Positions 16,975 to 24,298 of a stretch of 64,000 nt of DNA are shown piece after piece (position 1 is the first letter of the stretch; every line of letters starts with the position of its first letter). The notes beneath the pieces were generated by a model that was not told the DNA's origin, ran no database searches, and was given only the letters and a program-made list of their open reading frames with translations. Where the stretch lies: NCBI GenBank assembly GCA_031265875.1, contig JAISCA010000063.1:62001-126000 (forward strand), written 5' to 3'. A program made the position numbers and the translations under genes. The stretch is from Propionibacteriaceae bacterium (lineage in GTDB: Bacteria; Actinomycetota; Actinomycetes; Propionibacteriales; Propionibacteriaceae).

Positions 16975-17652
16975 TCAGCCCTCGAAGCGGTAGCCGTGGC
17001 CGCGCAGGGTGACGATGCAGTCCTTGTGCGCCCCCAGCTTCATGCGCAGAGTCTTGATGTGGGTGTCGACGGTGCGGTCGTCGCCGAAGAAGTCGTACCC
17101 CCAGACCGCCTCCAACAGGCGCTGACGCGATAGGGCCACGGAGCGATTGTCGATCAGGTAGAACAGCAGATCGCACTCTTTCGGTGTCAGATCGACATGG
17201 CGTTGGTCGATCGTGACTTCGCGCGCCGTCATGTCCACCACCAGCCCTTGGCGACTCCAGATCTTGTGCTCGACGGCCTCATCGGCTGGGCGGGTCGAAC
17301 GGTTGATGATGGCTTGGATACGGGCCAGCAGTTCGCGGGGCGAGAAAGGCTTGGTGACGTAGTCGTCGATGCCGAGGTCGAAGCCGTGCAGCTTGTCGTA
17401 CTCCTCGCCCCGGGCCGACAGCATCAAGATGGGCACGTCCTTGAAGCGGCGGATCTGCTTGACGGCGGTGAAGCCGTCCAGTCGCGGCATCATGATGTCC
17501 ATCACGACCAGGTCGTAATCGTGTTCGCGGCAGCGTTGGACCGCGTCCATGCCATCGGCGGCCTCGTCGACGGTGAAGCCGAGGAACTCGGCGTACTCGC
17601 GGAAACCAGCCCGGATCGACTGTTCGTCGTCGGTGATGAGAATGTGCGGCAC
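16975..17652 (-). CDS. OmpR/PhoB-family response regulator
   Basis: 225-residue DNA-binding regulator. Seen: receiver domain with the acidic pair in LITDDEQS, the phosphoacceptor Asp in LVVMDIMMPRLDG (about residue 53), the conserved Thr/Ser in ILMLSARGE and Lys in DYVTKPFSPREL; then a winged-helix domain with LTPKECDLLFYLIDN, VWGYDFFGDDRTVDTHIKTLRMKL and the terminal LRGHGYRFEG. GTG 17652 is chosen because AGGA lies seven bases upstream and the first strand follows at once; the longer open frame overlaps rmuC. Co-transcribed with the kinase gene. Confidence 0.92.
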   Translation of the reverse strand: MPHILITDDEQSIRAGFREYAEFLGFTVDEAADGMDAVQRCREHDYDLVVMDIMMPRLDGFTAVKQIRRFKDVPILMLSARGEEYDKLHGFDLGIDDYVTKPFSPRELLARIQAIINRSTRPADEAVEHKIWSRQGLVVDMTAREVTIDQRHVDLTPKECDLLFYLIDNRSVALSRQRLLEAVWGYDFFGDDRTVDTHIKTLRMKLGAHKDCIVTLRGHGYRFEG

Positions 17653-17687
17653 GGCGGTTCCTGTTCTGTGAAGGAGTCGGGCGGAGC

Positions 17688-19061
17688 TCAGGTCTGAACG
17701 CCGCCGTAGCGGACGGCGGGGTCGTCCAGCTCCAGTCCGCTTCTGCGCTGGCGGGTGGCCAAAGGCGTCACTGGGTTGGCCTGGTCGACCAGCTCGGGCG
17801 CGGTCAGCGGACGGGGCGTGGATTCGATCGGGTTGGGTTGGTCGAGCGATTGGTCGGTCACCTTGAGGTCGCGCAGACGCCGGGCCGAGACCAGCACGCG
17901 GGTCTCCAGCGAGGCGACGGTCTCGTTGTAAGACTTGACGGCGCCGGCCAGGCCACGGCCCAGTTTGTCGAAGTGGCCACCCATGGTGGTCAAGCGGTCG
18001 TGCAACTCGCGCCCCAGGGCCGAGATCTGACGGGCCGAGTCGGTCAAGGCGGCCTGGCTCCAAGCGTGGGCGACCGTGCGCAGGAGCACGATCAAGGTGG
18101 TCGGCGTGGCGATGACGATGTTCTTGCCGGCGGCGTGCTCGATCAGATCGGGGCTGGCCTGGAAAGCGGCTTGGGCCAAGGCCTCACTGGGAATGAAGAG
18201 AACGACGAACTCCGGGCTGCCGGCGTCGGCCTGCCAGTAGCGCTTGGCGGACAGAGCGTCGACATGGGACCGGACCAGGCGGGCGAAATCGGTCAGGTGG
18301 CGCTGACGCTCGGACTCGTTGTCGGCCTCTTGGGCGTCTAAGAAGGCGGACAGGGGCGTCTTGGCGTCGACGTAGATGAACTTGCCGCCGGTCAGGTGGA
18401 CCTTGAGGTCGGGCCGGATCAGACCGCTGTCGGTGGCGGCGGTCTGCTGGAGGTCGAAATCGCAGTGCTCGACCATGCCGGCCAGCTCGACCACTCTTTT
18501 CAGCTGGAGCTCGCCCCAGGCTCCGCGCACGGCCGGCTGGCGCAAGGCCTTCTCCAGAGAGGAGGTCTCCCGGCGCAACTGCTCGCCGGTCAATTGGACC
18601 GCTTTGACCTGATTGGCCAGGTCGGTGGCCAAGTGGACCCGCTGCTTCTCGACCTCGATCAAGCGGGTCTCGAAGCGTTCCAGAGACTGCCGCATCGGAG
18701 TCATCAACTGCTCGGTGGCGAGCAGGCGCTGATGGGCGGTCGCCTCGGTCGCCTTGGTCTGCTGCTCGAGGGCGGTCTGGGACAGAGCTTTGTACTGGGC
18801 CAACATGGTGTCACGGTCGGCCAGCAGCTCTGCGGTCCTAGTCGCAGCCAGCTCCCGCTCGGCCGTGGCCTGTTCCCAGCGGGCCTCGGCCCGGGCCAAG
18901 ACGGCGGCCTGCTGGGCGGCCTCCCGCTGGGCCTCGGCCAGATCGGCCCGCCAGCGTTCGGCGGCCGCGCTGGGACGGCCGGCCGACCACAGGTAGTGGC
19001 CCAACCAACCGACGATCAAACCGACCAGTGCGGCGACGAGGGTCCAGGCGAAAGTGTTCAT
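17688..19061 (-). CDS. rmuC: DNA recombination protein RmuC
   Basis: 457-residue RmuC. Family members limit recombination at inverted repeats and carry a PD-(D/E)XK nuclease-like core. Seen: an N-terminal membrane segment (WTLVAALVGLIVGWLGHYL), a long coiled coil from about residue 30 to 160, then VRGAWGELQLKRVVELAGM, VDAKTPLSAFLDA (the Asp and Lys of the nuclease-like motif), FVVLFIPSEALAQAAF and ATPTTLIVLLRTVAH, all hallmarks. The C-terminal ~60 residues are variable. ATG 19061 is preferred over the open frame to 19196 because it places the membrane helix first. Followed after 35 bases by the response regulator. Confidence 0.93.
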   Translation of the reverse strand: MNTFAWTLVAALVGLIVGWLGHYLWSAGRPSAAAERWRADLAEAQREAAQQAAVLARAEARWEQATAERELAATRTAELLADRDTMLAQYKALSQTALEQQTKATEATAHQRLLATEQLMTPMRQSLERFETRLIEVEKQRVHLATDLANQVKAVQLTGEQLRRETSSLEKALRQPAVRGAWGELQLKRVVELAGMVEHCDFDLQQTAATDSGLIRPDLKVHLTGGKFIYVDAKTPLSAFLDAQEADNESERQRHLTDFARLVRSHVDALSAKRYWQADAGSPEFVVLFIPSEALAQAAFQASPDLIEHAAGKNIVIATPTTLIVLLRTVAHAWSQAALTDSARQISALGRELHDRLTTMGGHFDKLGRGLAGAVKSYNETVASLETRVLVSARRLRDLKVTDQSLDQPNPIESTPRPLTAPELVDQANPVTPLATRQRRSGLELDDPAVRYGGVQT

Positions 19062-19303
19062 GGTACCTAGCTTGGATTGGAGCACTGACAATCCTGGCAG
19101 GACACTCTGTCGAGGAAGTGATCGAAGAGTGAGAGGACGGTGAAAATTCGCCCTTGGGTGGTGCTGGGCCACGCGGCTGCGGCCCAGCACCGCCACGCAC
19201 CACGGTCCATCGATACGGCGACGCTGACGTACGGAAGACGGGCCCGGAGGCTGACGTCAGCTTACGCCAAGGCGCGGAATTGGCAAGGGGTTCAGGAGAC
19301 GGA

Positions 19304-19579
19304 ATGATCCACCTGGGGCGGGGCCACTACGATGTGGGCATGGGCAAGGAGCAGGCCACCGCGACGTGGGTGTTCTTCATGTTGACCGCCGTGCGACGGC
19401 GCCTAGGGCTCACCCCGTCCGAGTTCGTCCGCTACGCCCAGGAGCACGGCTTGATCCGGTTCCTGTTCGACCATTACGAGCTGCTCCACTACTACGACGA
19501 CGATTATGTCGTAGATGACGTGCTCCGGCTGGTGGTCGGACGAAGGGGCGAGCGCCGTGAGCTATCCGCAACTGGCTAG
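19304..19579 (+). CDS. DUF3791 family small protein, first gene of a three-gene module
   Basis: 91-residue protein of unknown function. Seen: WVFFMLTAVRRRLGLTPSEFVRYAQEHGLIRFL then HYELLHYYDDDYVVDDV, matching the DUF3791 pattern of an N-terminal helix pair, a short PSEF linker and a YxxLHxxxxxYVVDD ending. ATG 19304 is chosen for the AGGAGA ribosome site five bases upstream; ATG 19340 would also fit the domain but lacks one. The gene overlaps the DUF3990 gene by 23 bases. DUF3791 proteins are often encoded directly beside DUF3990 proteins, a pairing that suggests an immunity or targeting partner; this is inference. Confidence 0.75.
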   Translation: MIHLGRGHYDVGMGKEQATATWVFFMLTAVRRRLGLTPSEFVRYAQEHGLIRFLFDHYELLHYYDDDYVVDDVLRLVVGRRGERRELSATG

Positions 19580-20096
19580 TCCGCTGTACCACGGCTCGAC
19601 GGTTCCCGTCGAGCGGGTCGACGTGACCAAGGGCGCGGTCAAGAAGGACTTCGGCCGAGGCTTCTACACCACTGCCGACGTCGACCAAGCCGAGCGATTC
19701 GCCCGTCTCAAGGCACGACGCGAAGGGCTGGCCGAGGGACATGTCAGCGTTTTCCGCTTGGCCGATCTGGAGGGTTTGGCCGTTCAACGGTTCCTTCGCT
19801 CCGACGCCGACTGGTTCGATTTCGTCCTTCAGAACCGCGGCTACGCCCGATGGGTCGGGTCAGGGCCACGAGTAGTCTGGGACATCGTCATCGGGCCAGT
19901 GGCCAACGACGCGGTCGGCCTCGTGCTCAATCAGTTCGTCGCCGGCGTCTACGGTGACCCAGGTTCGAGAGAGGCCAAAGACACGGCCATCCGTCTTCTG
20001 CTGGCTCAGAAGCTCCACGGCCAGGTCCTCTTCGCCACCGTGCGGTCGGCGGCCCGGCTCGAACGGATGGAGGCCTACCGTGTTCGAGTTGAATGA
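19557..20096 (+). CDS. DUF3990 protein, probable ADP-ribosyltransferase-fold toxin
   Basis: 179-residue protein. Seen: LYHGSTVPVERVD near residue 10, KKDFGRGFYTTADVDQAERFA near residue 32, and VWDIVIGPVANDAV near residue 103. YHGS and GFYTT correspond to the first and second NAD-contact motifs of ADP-ribosyltransferase folds (H and Y), and FGRGFYTT is the DUF3990 signature; the third catalytic acidic residue is not obvious. Start GTG 19557 follows an AGGGGCGAGC site. It overlaps its neighbours by 23 and 17 bases, so the three genes are translated together. An NAD-using toxin with small partner proteins is the best reading, not demonstrated. Confidence 0.72.
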   Translation: MSYPQLASPLYHGSTVPVERVDVTKGAVKKDFGRGFYTTADVDQAERFARLKARREGLAEGHVSVFRLADLEGLAVQRFLRSDADWFDFVLQNRGYARWVGSGPRVVWDIVIGPVANDAVGLVLNQFVAGVYGDPGSREAKDTAIRLLLAQKLHGQVLFATVRSAARLERMEAYRVRVE

Positions 20097-20325
20097 AGAC
20101 ACGATCCAAGCCGGCATCGACATCATCGCCGGTTCTATCGTCACGGAAGCCGCCGGACGACTCGGCCGTCCGATCGATGAGGTCGCCCACTCGTTCTACG
20201 AGTCAACGGTGTACGCCCAGCTCAGCGATCCCGAGACTGGCCGCTATTGGGATTCTCTGCCCGAACTCCTGGACCTGTTCCTGGCCGAAGTCGCGACCGG
20301 CGCCGTCGCCGAGCGAGCGGTGTAG
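20080..20325 (+). CDS. Small acidic partner protein of the DUF3990 module
   Basis: 81-residue acidic protein with no assigned function. Seen: a helical N-terminal half (IQAGIDIIAGSIVTEAAG), then RPIDEVAHSFYESTVYAQLSDPETGRYWDSL and a final helix LLDLFLAEVA. The pattern FYxSxxYxxLxDPxTGxY resembles small proteins I recall next to DUF3990 genes. GTG 20080 has a strong GGAGG site six bases upstream and overlaps the DUF3990 stop by 17 bases. Likely roles are antitoxin or a second chaperone-like partner; the high Asp/Glu content suits binding a basic or nucleotide site. Confidence 0.65.
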   Translation: MFELNEDTIQAGIDIIAGSIVTEAAGRLGRPIDEVAHSFYESTVYAQLSDPETGRYWDSLPELLDLFLAEVATGAVAERAV

Positions 20326-20339
20326 ACACGCGAACGGAC

Positions 20340-20364
20340 GCTGGCGCGAGTTGCTGGCGCGAGT
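20340..20364. repeat. Two 12-base direct repeats at the junction of the module and a permease remnant
   Basis: GCTGGCGCGAGT occurs at 20340-20351 and 20353-20364, one base apart. They sit exactly between the end of the DUF3990 module and the sequence that still looks like permease, so they may mark the recombination joint. No element end is otherwise visible. Confidence 0.4.
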
Positions 20365-20369
20365 GTGAG

Positions 20370-20716
20370 GCCACGAACATGACTAAGAACCAGACGGGCA
20401 CGAAAACCTCGCCGATCAAGGTGTCCGGGTCGAGGCCGAGGATCACCAGGGAGACGCCGAAGAAGACGAAGACGATCCAGCACATCGGCGCCCCGAAGGG
20501 CATCTTGTAGACGGACGCCTGGTGCAGTTGGGGCCGCCGCTTCCGGTAGACCAGGTACGACACCAGGATGACGCTCCAGACGAATATGAACAACACGGTC
20601 GCCGTCGTCGAAGCGTAGGTGAAGGCCATCATGATCGAATCCGAGGCGTACAGCAGGCCGATGGCCGGCAGCGTGCAGCAGACCGAGAAGACGAGGGCGT
20701 TGGCCGGCACGCGGTG
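20370..20716 (-). pseudogene. C-terminal remnant of an APC-family amino-acid permease
   Basis: Read on the minus strand, about 115 residues match the last third of amino-acid/polyamine permeases of the D-serine/D-alanine/glycine type (CycA-like): RVPANALVFSVCCTLPAIG, YASTTATVLFIFVWSVIL, SYLVYRKRRPQLHQ, YKMPFGAPMCWIVFVFFGVSL and VPVWFLVMFVA. The N-terminal two thirds (about eight membrane segments) are absent and the frame runs on into unrelated sequence at 20369, next to the toxin-like module. No start codon or ribosome site belongs to it. The intact racemase upstream suggests the ancestral pair handled D-amino acids. Confidence 0.75.
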
Positions 20717-20778
20717 GGAGGATCGCTCAGCCGGGGGTGGTGGCGGCGACGAGGGCCGTGCCAATGGGCCTGGCCGCG

Positions 20779-21468
20779 TCAGCCGAGCACGAATTCGGCC
20801 AGCAGGGCGATGTGCGAGGTGGTCGAATCGATGACCGGCAGGGGACTGACGTCGGAGCTGAGGCTGAGATCGAGTTCGGTGCAACCCAGCAAGACGGCTT
20901 CGGCTCCGGCCTGGCCCAGCCGTTCGATCACGCCGACCAATTTCTGGCGGGCGGACTCGGTCACGACGCCTCGGGTCAACTCGCTCCAGATGATGCCATC
21001 GACTAGGTCGGCGTCTTGATCCGAGGCCTTGACGCCGGTTATGCCATGGCTGGCCAACCGATCGGTGTAGAAGTTCTCGCGCATGACCCAGCTGGTGCCC
21101 ATGACGCCGAGCCGTTCGATCCCGGCCCGGCTGGCCTGGGCGGCCACGGCGTCGGCGATGTGGATGAGGGGCACGCCGATGGCCGCTTCGACGGCCGGCG
21201 CCACCTTGTGCATGAGATTGGTGCCGATGGCCACGGCGTCGGCCCCGGCGGCCTCCAAGCGACGGCCGTGGCCAGCCAGCGTCTGGCCGGCCTCGTCCCA
21301 AGCCTCCGCCACCTGCATGTCACGGATCGGTTGGAAATTAATCGAATCGAGAATGATTTGAGCGGAAGCGTGGCCGCCTAAAGCTTCGGCCACCTTATTG
21401 TTGATGCCCATATAATATTCGACGGTGGAATGATAACTCATCCCGCCGATGATCCCAATAGTTTTCAT
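20779..21468 (-). CDS. Aspartate/glutamate racemase family protein
   Basis: 229-residue cofactor-independent racemase that interconverts amino-acid enantiomers with two cysteine-type bases. Seen: IGIIGGMSYHSTVEYY at the start, ADAVAIGTNLMHKVA and VLLGCTELDLSLS near residue 190. The second catalytic Cys (LLGCTEL) is present; at the first position the usual cysteine of the NT motif is a Thr/Asn context (IGTNLMH) as in YgeA-like broad-specificity racemases, so activity may be weak or altered. ATG 21468 preferred over GTG 21477, with GAGAG upstream. It follows the LysR gene in the same direction by 70 bases and precedes the broken permease. Confidence 0.8.
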   Translation of the reverse strand: MKTIGIIGGMSYHSTVEYYMGINNKVAEALGGHASAQIILDSINFQPIRDMQVAEAWDEAGQTLAGHGRRLEAAGADAVAIGTNLMHKVAPAVEAAIGVPLIHIADAVAAQASRAGIERLGVMGTSWVMRENFYTDRLASHGITGVKASDQDADLVDGIIWSELTRGVVTESARQKLVGVIERLGQAGAEAVLLGCTELDLSLSSDVSPLPVIDSTTSHIALLAEFVLG

Positions 21469-21538
21469 GTCTCTCACTGTGGCAGCCGCCAGTGGACCTG
21501 AAAAGACACTTTTTACTTAGGTCGGCCATAAGGTGGGA

Positions 21539-22444
21539 TTATGAGGCGAGGCCTGACTCGCGCAACAGGCGGACGACCAGCCGGACGGCGGGGATGCTGT
21601 CGGCGCCGCTCCGGTGGACGGCGTAGAAGTGGCGTCGCATGGGGTGGGCCGTGGCCACGGAGACGACGCCCGGGTAACGGTAGGCCTGCAGGGCGCTGCT
21701 CGGCACCAGCGACACCGCCAGCCCTCGGGCCACCAAGGCTTGGGTCGTGACGTAGTCGTCGATCTGGTGACAGATGCGCGGAGTGAAACCGGCCCGATGG
21801 GCCTGATAGAGCAGATGGTCGCGGCAACGCGAACAGCCGGCGATCCAGTCGTCCTCGGCCAAGTCGGCCAATTCCAGCGTCGGTCGTCCGGCCTGGGTAT
21901 GGTCCGTCGGCAGGATCACGACGACGTCGTCCGCTCCGGCCGAGACGCCGCGCAGATCGTCCGGGATGGCCGGGATCTGGGTCAGGCCGGCATGGGCGAA
22001 GGTCAACGCGACGTCGGCCTGGCCGGTCCTAACGGCGTCCAAGGCCTCGGGCGGCTCGTTCTCGGACAGTAGCAATTCGATGCCGGAGGCGTGCTGGACG
22101 TGCAGTCGGTCCAGCAGCAGGGGCACGACGGTGGCCAGGGCCGAGGGGAAGGCGGTCAGCCGGACGGTGCCGCGCTCCAAACTGGCGAAACGAGACAGGA
22201 CCTCGGTGGCGGCTTCGAGATGGCCGATGATGACTTCGGCGTGGCCCAAGAGAGCCCGTCCCGCCTCCGTCGGCGTGACGCCTTTGGCGCTGCGCGTCAA
22301 TAGAGGCGTGCCCGCCGCCCGCTCCAAGGCCCGCATCTGCTGGGACACGGCCGGCTGGGTCCAACCCAGCGCGCGGGCGGCCGACGAGATCGATCCGTGG
22401 CGGATCACCGCCTGGAAGACCAGCACCTTGGCGGGGTCGAGCAT
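21539..22444 (-). CDS. LysR-family transcriptional regulator
   Basis: 301-residue regulator. Seen: N-terminal helix-turn-helix (about residues 1-60) with FQAVIRHGSISSAARALGWTQPAVSQQMRALE and LLTRSAKGVTPTEAG, then a periplasmic-binding-like effector domain starting at VRLTAFPSALATVVP. ATG 22444 is preceded by TATGCT eight bases away, so the message may be leaderless. The same bases lie inside a dyad (22449-22463), which points to autoregulation. The racemase and permease remnant lie downstream in the same direction and are its likely targets, perhaps sensing an amino acid; the effector is unknown. Confidence 0.9.
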   Translation of the reverse strand: MLDPAKVLVFQAVIRHGSISSAARALGWTQPAVSQQMRALERAAGTPLLTRSAKGVTPTEAGRALLGHAEVIIGHLEAATEVLSRFASLERGTVRLTAFPSALATVVPLLLDRLHVQHASGIELLLSENEPPEALDAVRTGQADVALTFAHAGLTQIPAIPDDLRGVSAGADDVVVILPTDHTQAGRPTLELADLAEDDWIAGCSRCRDHLLYQAHRAGFTPRICHQIDDYVTTQALVARGLAVSLVPSSALQAYRYPGVVSVATAHPMRRHFYAVHRSGADSIPAVRLVVRLLRESGLAS

Positions 22445-22448
22445 AGTA

Positions 22449-22473
22449 AACGAGCATATCGTTCGGAGACGAT
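22449..22473. promoter_or_regulatory. Overlapping dyads at the LysR start
   Basis: AACGA-GCATA-TCGTT (22449-22463) is a perfect 15-base dyad with a spacing close to the T-N11-A rule for LysR sites. ATCGT-N6-ACGAT (22458-22473) overlaps it. Both cover the presumed -10 box (TATGCT, 22453-22458 on the minus strand) of the regulator gene, so binding would repress its own transcription. Confidence 0.5.
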
Positions 22474-22530
22474 TTGGACAGGGGCCGCTGGAGCGGCTGG
22501 GCGGTCCTAGGCCGACGGTTCGGGCCTGGC

Positions 22531-23553
22531 TCAGTTGAAGCCGACGACGCGGCGGGCCAGGGCGTAGCCGGTCAGGACCAGGCGGCCGGGCAGGCGGCAG
22601 AGGCGGCCCTCCAGGCTACGGCGCAGGCGGCGCTGGAGGCCAGGGTCCAGCCGGCCCAGATCGGACCAGGGGTTCGAACGGCTGGCCGCACCGTTGGTCG
22701 CGCCCGCCAACAGCAGGAAGACCGTGGAGACGGCGCAGACGATGCTCAAGTAGTGGGCCATGGCCTGGCCCTGGCGGCCGGGTGGCAGCGTCCGTCCGTC
22801 CAGTCCGTCCAGCATGGCCCGGTTGACGGCCAATTGTTGGTCCAGCCGGGTCAGCATGACCGCCTGGCTGACCGATTGGCCGGCCCGGCCGATGACGTAG
22901 TGATAGAGGTCGACGTCGAGATAGAACAGGCGCTGGACCTCGGCCAAGGGCAAGAAGGCGTAGAGATTGTCGACGTAGTAGCAGTGCTCGGGCAGGCGCA
23001 GGCCGAGGCGGCGCAGCAGCTCGGTGCGGTAGGTCAAAGCGTGCATCAGTAGATAACGGCCGGGCCGAAGAGTCTTGGTCTCGGCCCAGTCGAGCGACCG
23101 GCCGGCCGGCAGGGCGGAGCGGTAGCGCATGGTCGCGGGCCGGCGCCGGCCGATCTTGTCGTAGACGAAGTTGGTCACCACCAAGTCGACCTGATCAGGA
23201 CCGGTCAGGCGGCCCAGGGTCTCGACCAGCCGGCGGTAGGCCGCCGGCTCCAACCAATCGTCGGCGTCGACCACTCGGAAGTAGTGGCCGCGGGCCTGGG
23301 CCAGGCCGGTGTTGATGGCGCCGCCGTGGCCCCGGTTGGGCTGACGCACCAGTCTCACCCAGGGCAGGCGGTCGGCGTAGGAGCGGGCCAGGGCGGGCGT
23401 GCGGTCGGTCGAGCCGTCGTCCACCACGATGACCTCGACCGGCTGGTCCGTTCGGTCCAGCGCCGTCAGCGAATCCAGGCAACGGCCCAGGTGGGCCTCG
23501 GCGTTGTAGGCCGGCACCACCAGGCTGAGGAGAGGTTGATCGGACCGGGCCAT
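22531..23553 (-). CDS. Family 2 glycosyltransferase
   Basis: 340-residue GT-A fold transferase. Seen: LSLVVPAYNAEAHLGRCLDSL at the start, VIVVDDGSTDRT for the nucleotide, RQPNRGHGGAINTGL, and the metal-binding RVVDADDWLEP (DXD-like DAD). After the ~220-residue catalytic part, a basic helical C-terminus (LQRRLRRSLEGRLCRLPGR) could lie along the membrane. It starts three bases after the GtrA-like gene stops. GtrA-type proteins are often paired with GT2 enzymes that transfer sugars from a lipid carrier to surface glycans. Donor and acceptor are unknown. Confidence 0.88.
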   Translation of the reverse strand: MARSDQPLLSLVVPAYNAEAHLGRCLDSLTALDRTDQPVEVIVVDDGSTDRTPALARSYADRLPWVRLVRQPNRGHGGAINTGLAQARGHYFRVVDADDWLEPAAYRRLVETLGRLTGPDQVDLVVTNFVYDKIGRRRPATMRYRSALPAGRSLDWAETKTLRPGRYLLMHALTYRTELLRRLGLRLPEHCYYVDNLYAFLPLAEVQRLFYLDVDLYHYVIGRAGQSVSQAVMLTRLDQQLAVNRAMLDGLDGRTLPPGRQGQAMAHYLSIVCAVSTVFLLLAGATNGAASRSNPWSDLGRLDPGLQRRLRRSLEGRLCRLPGRLVLTGYALARRVVGFN

Positions 23554-23556
23554 GGC

Positions 23557-24294
23557 TCAGTCCTGAGCTGGAGCCGACGGGACCGATCGGGTCGCCGGGC
23601 CCGACCCGGCCGACGGGATTGGCGGGGCCGGTGGGGGCGGCCCAGCGGCGGAGGCGGGGTCGGGCCCGGGGACGGGGCGATCGGCCGGGGAGCGGAAGAT
23701 CAGTTTGAAGATGGGGAAGAAGACCCAGAAGGAGATGGCCGAGTTGATCAACATGGTGACGACGTCGGCCACGGTCTCACCGGTCCGGCCCCAGGCTGTG
23801 ATGAGGAAGCGGTAGACCGGCGCTTTGTACAAGCCCTGCAGCCCGGCCGCCAGCAGGGTGATGGCGACGTAGGCGACGGCGTACCAAGCCGCCGCCTTCC
23901 AGACGGAATTGTCAGCCTTGAAGGTGATGTTGCGCTGGGCGAAGAAGTTGACCACTTGGGCCACCAGCAAGGTCAATTCGACGGCCAAGAAATAGGCCAG
24001 ACCGCCGCCGCCGTTCGGCAGCGGGCCGGCGGCGTAATCGAAGATGTGGTGGGGCGAGCCGTCGGCGTTGGTCCCGACCGCCCAGACCTGGAAGGAGACC
24101 CCGATCAAGGCGGTGTGGGCGAAGAGCAGCTTGACCAAAGGCATCAAAACCAGTTGGAGGACGGTCACGCCGTTGGACAAGACGAAGAAGACGATGAACT
24201 GGGACAGCCCGAGGTGGCGCTGGGACCAGTCGCGCCAAGCTCGGCGGCGGCGGGTGGTCCAGGATTCCCGCCTCGACGGATGAGGACTCGGCAC
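23557..24294 (-). CDS. GtrA-like membrane protein
   Basis: 245-residue membrane protein with four hydrophobic segments. Seen: FIVFFVLSNGVTVLQLVLMPLV (TM1), GLAYFLAVELTLLVAQVVNFF followed by RNITFKADNS (TM2 and the GtrA RxxTF motif), AWYAVAYVAITLLAAGLQGLY (TM3) and TMLINSAISFWVFFPIFKLIF (TM4). GtrA proteins are thought to help translocate lipid-linked sugars. A 50-residue insert between TM1 and TM2 and a Pro/Ala-rich tail of ~45 residues are longer than usual. Placed between the GH3 gene (four bases) and the GT2 gene (three bases), clearly one transcript. Confidence 0.8.
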   Translation of the reverse strand: MPSPHPSRRESWTTRRRRAWRDWSQRHLGLSQFIVFFVLSNGVTVLQLVLMPLVKLLFAHTALIGVSFQVWAVGTNADGSPHHIFDYAAGPLPNGGGGLAYFLAVELTLLVAQVVNFFAQRNITFKADNSVWKAAAWYAVAYVAITLLAAGLQGLYKAPVYRFLITAWGRTGETVADVVTMLINSAISFWVFFPIFKLIFRSPADRPVPGPDPASAAGPPPPAPPIPSAGSGPATRSVPSAPAQD

Positions 24295-24298
24295 CGGT

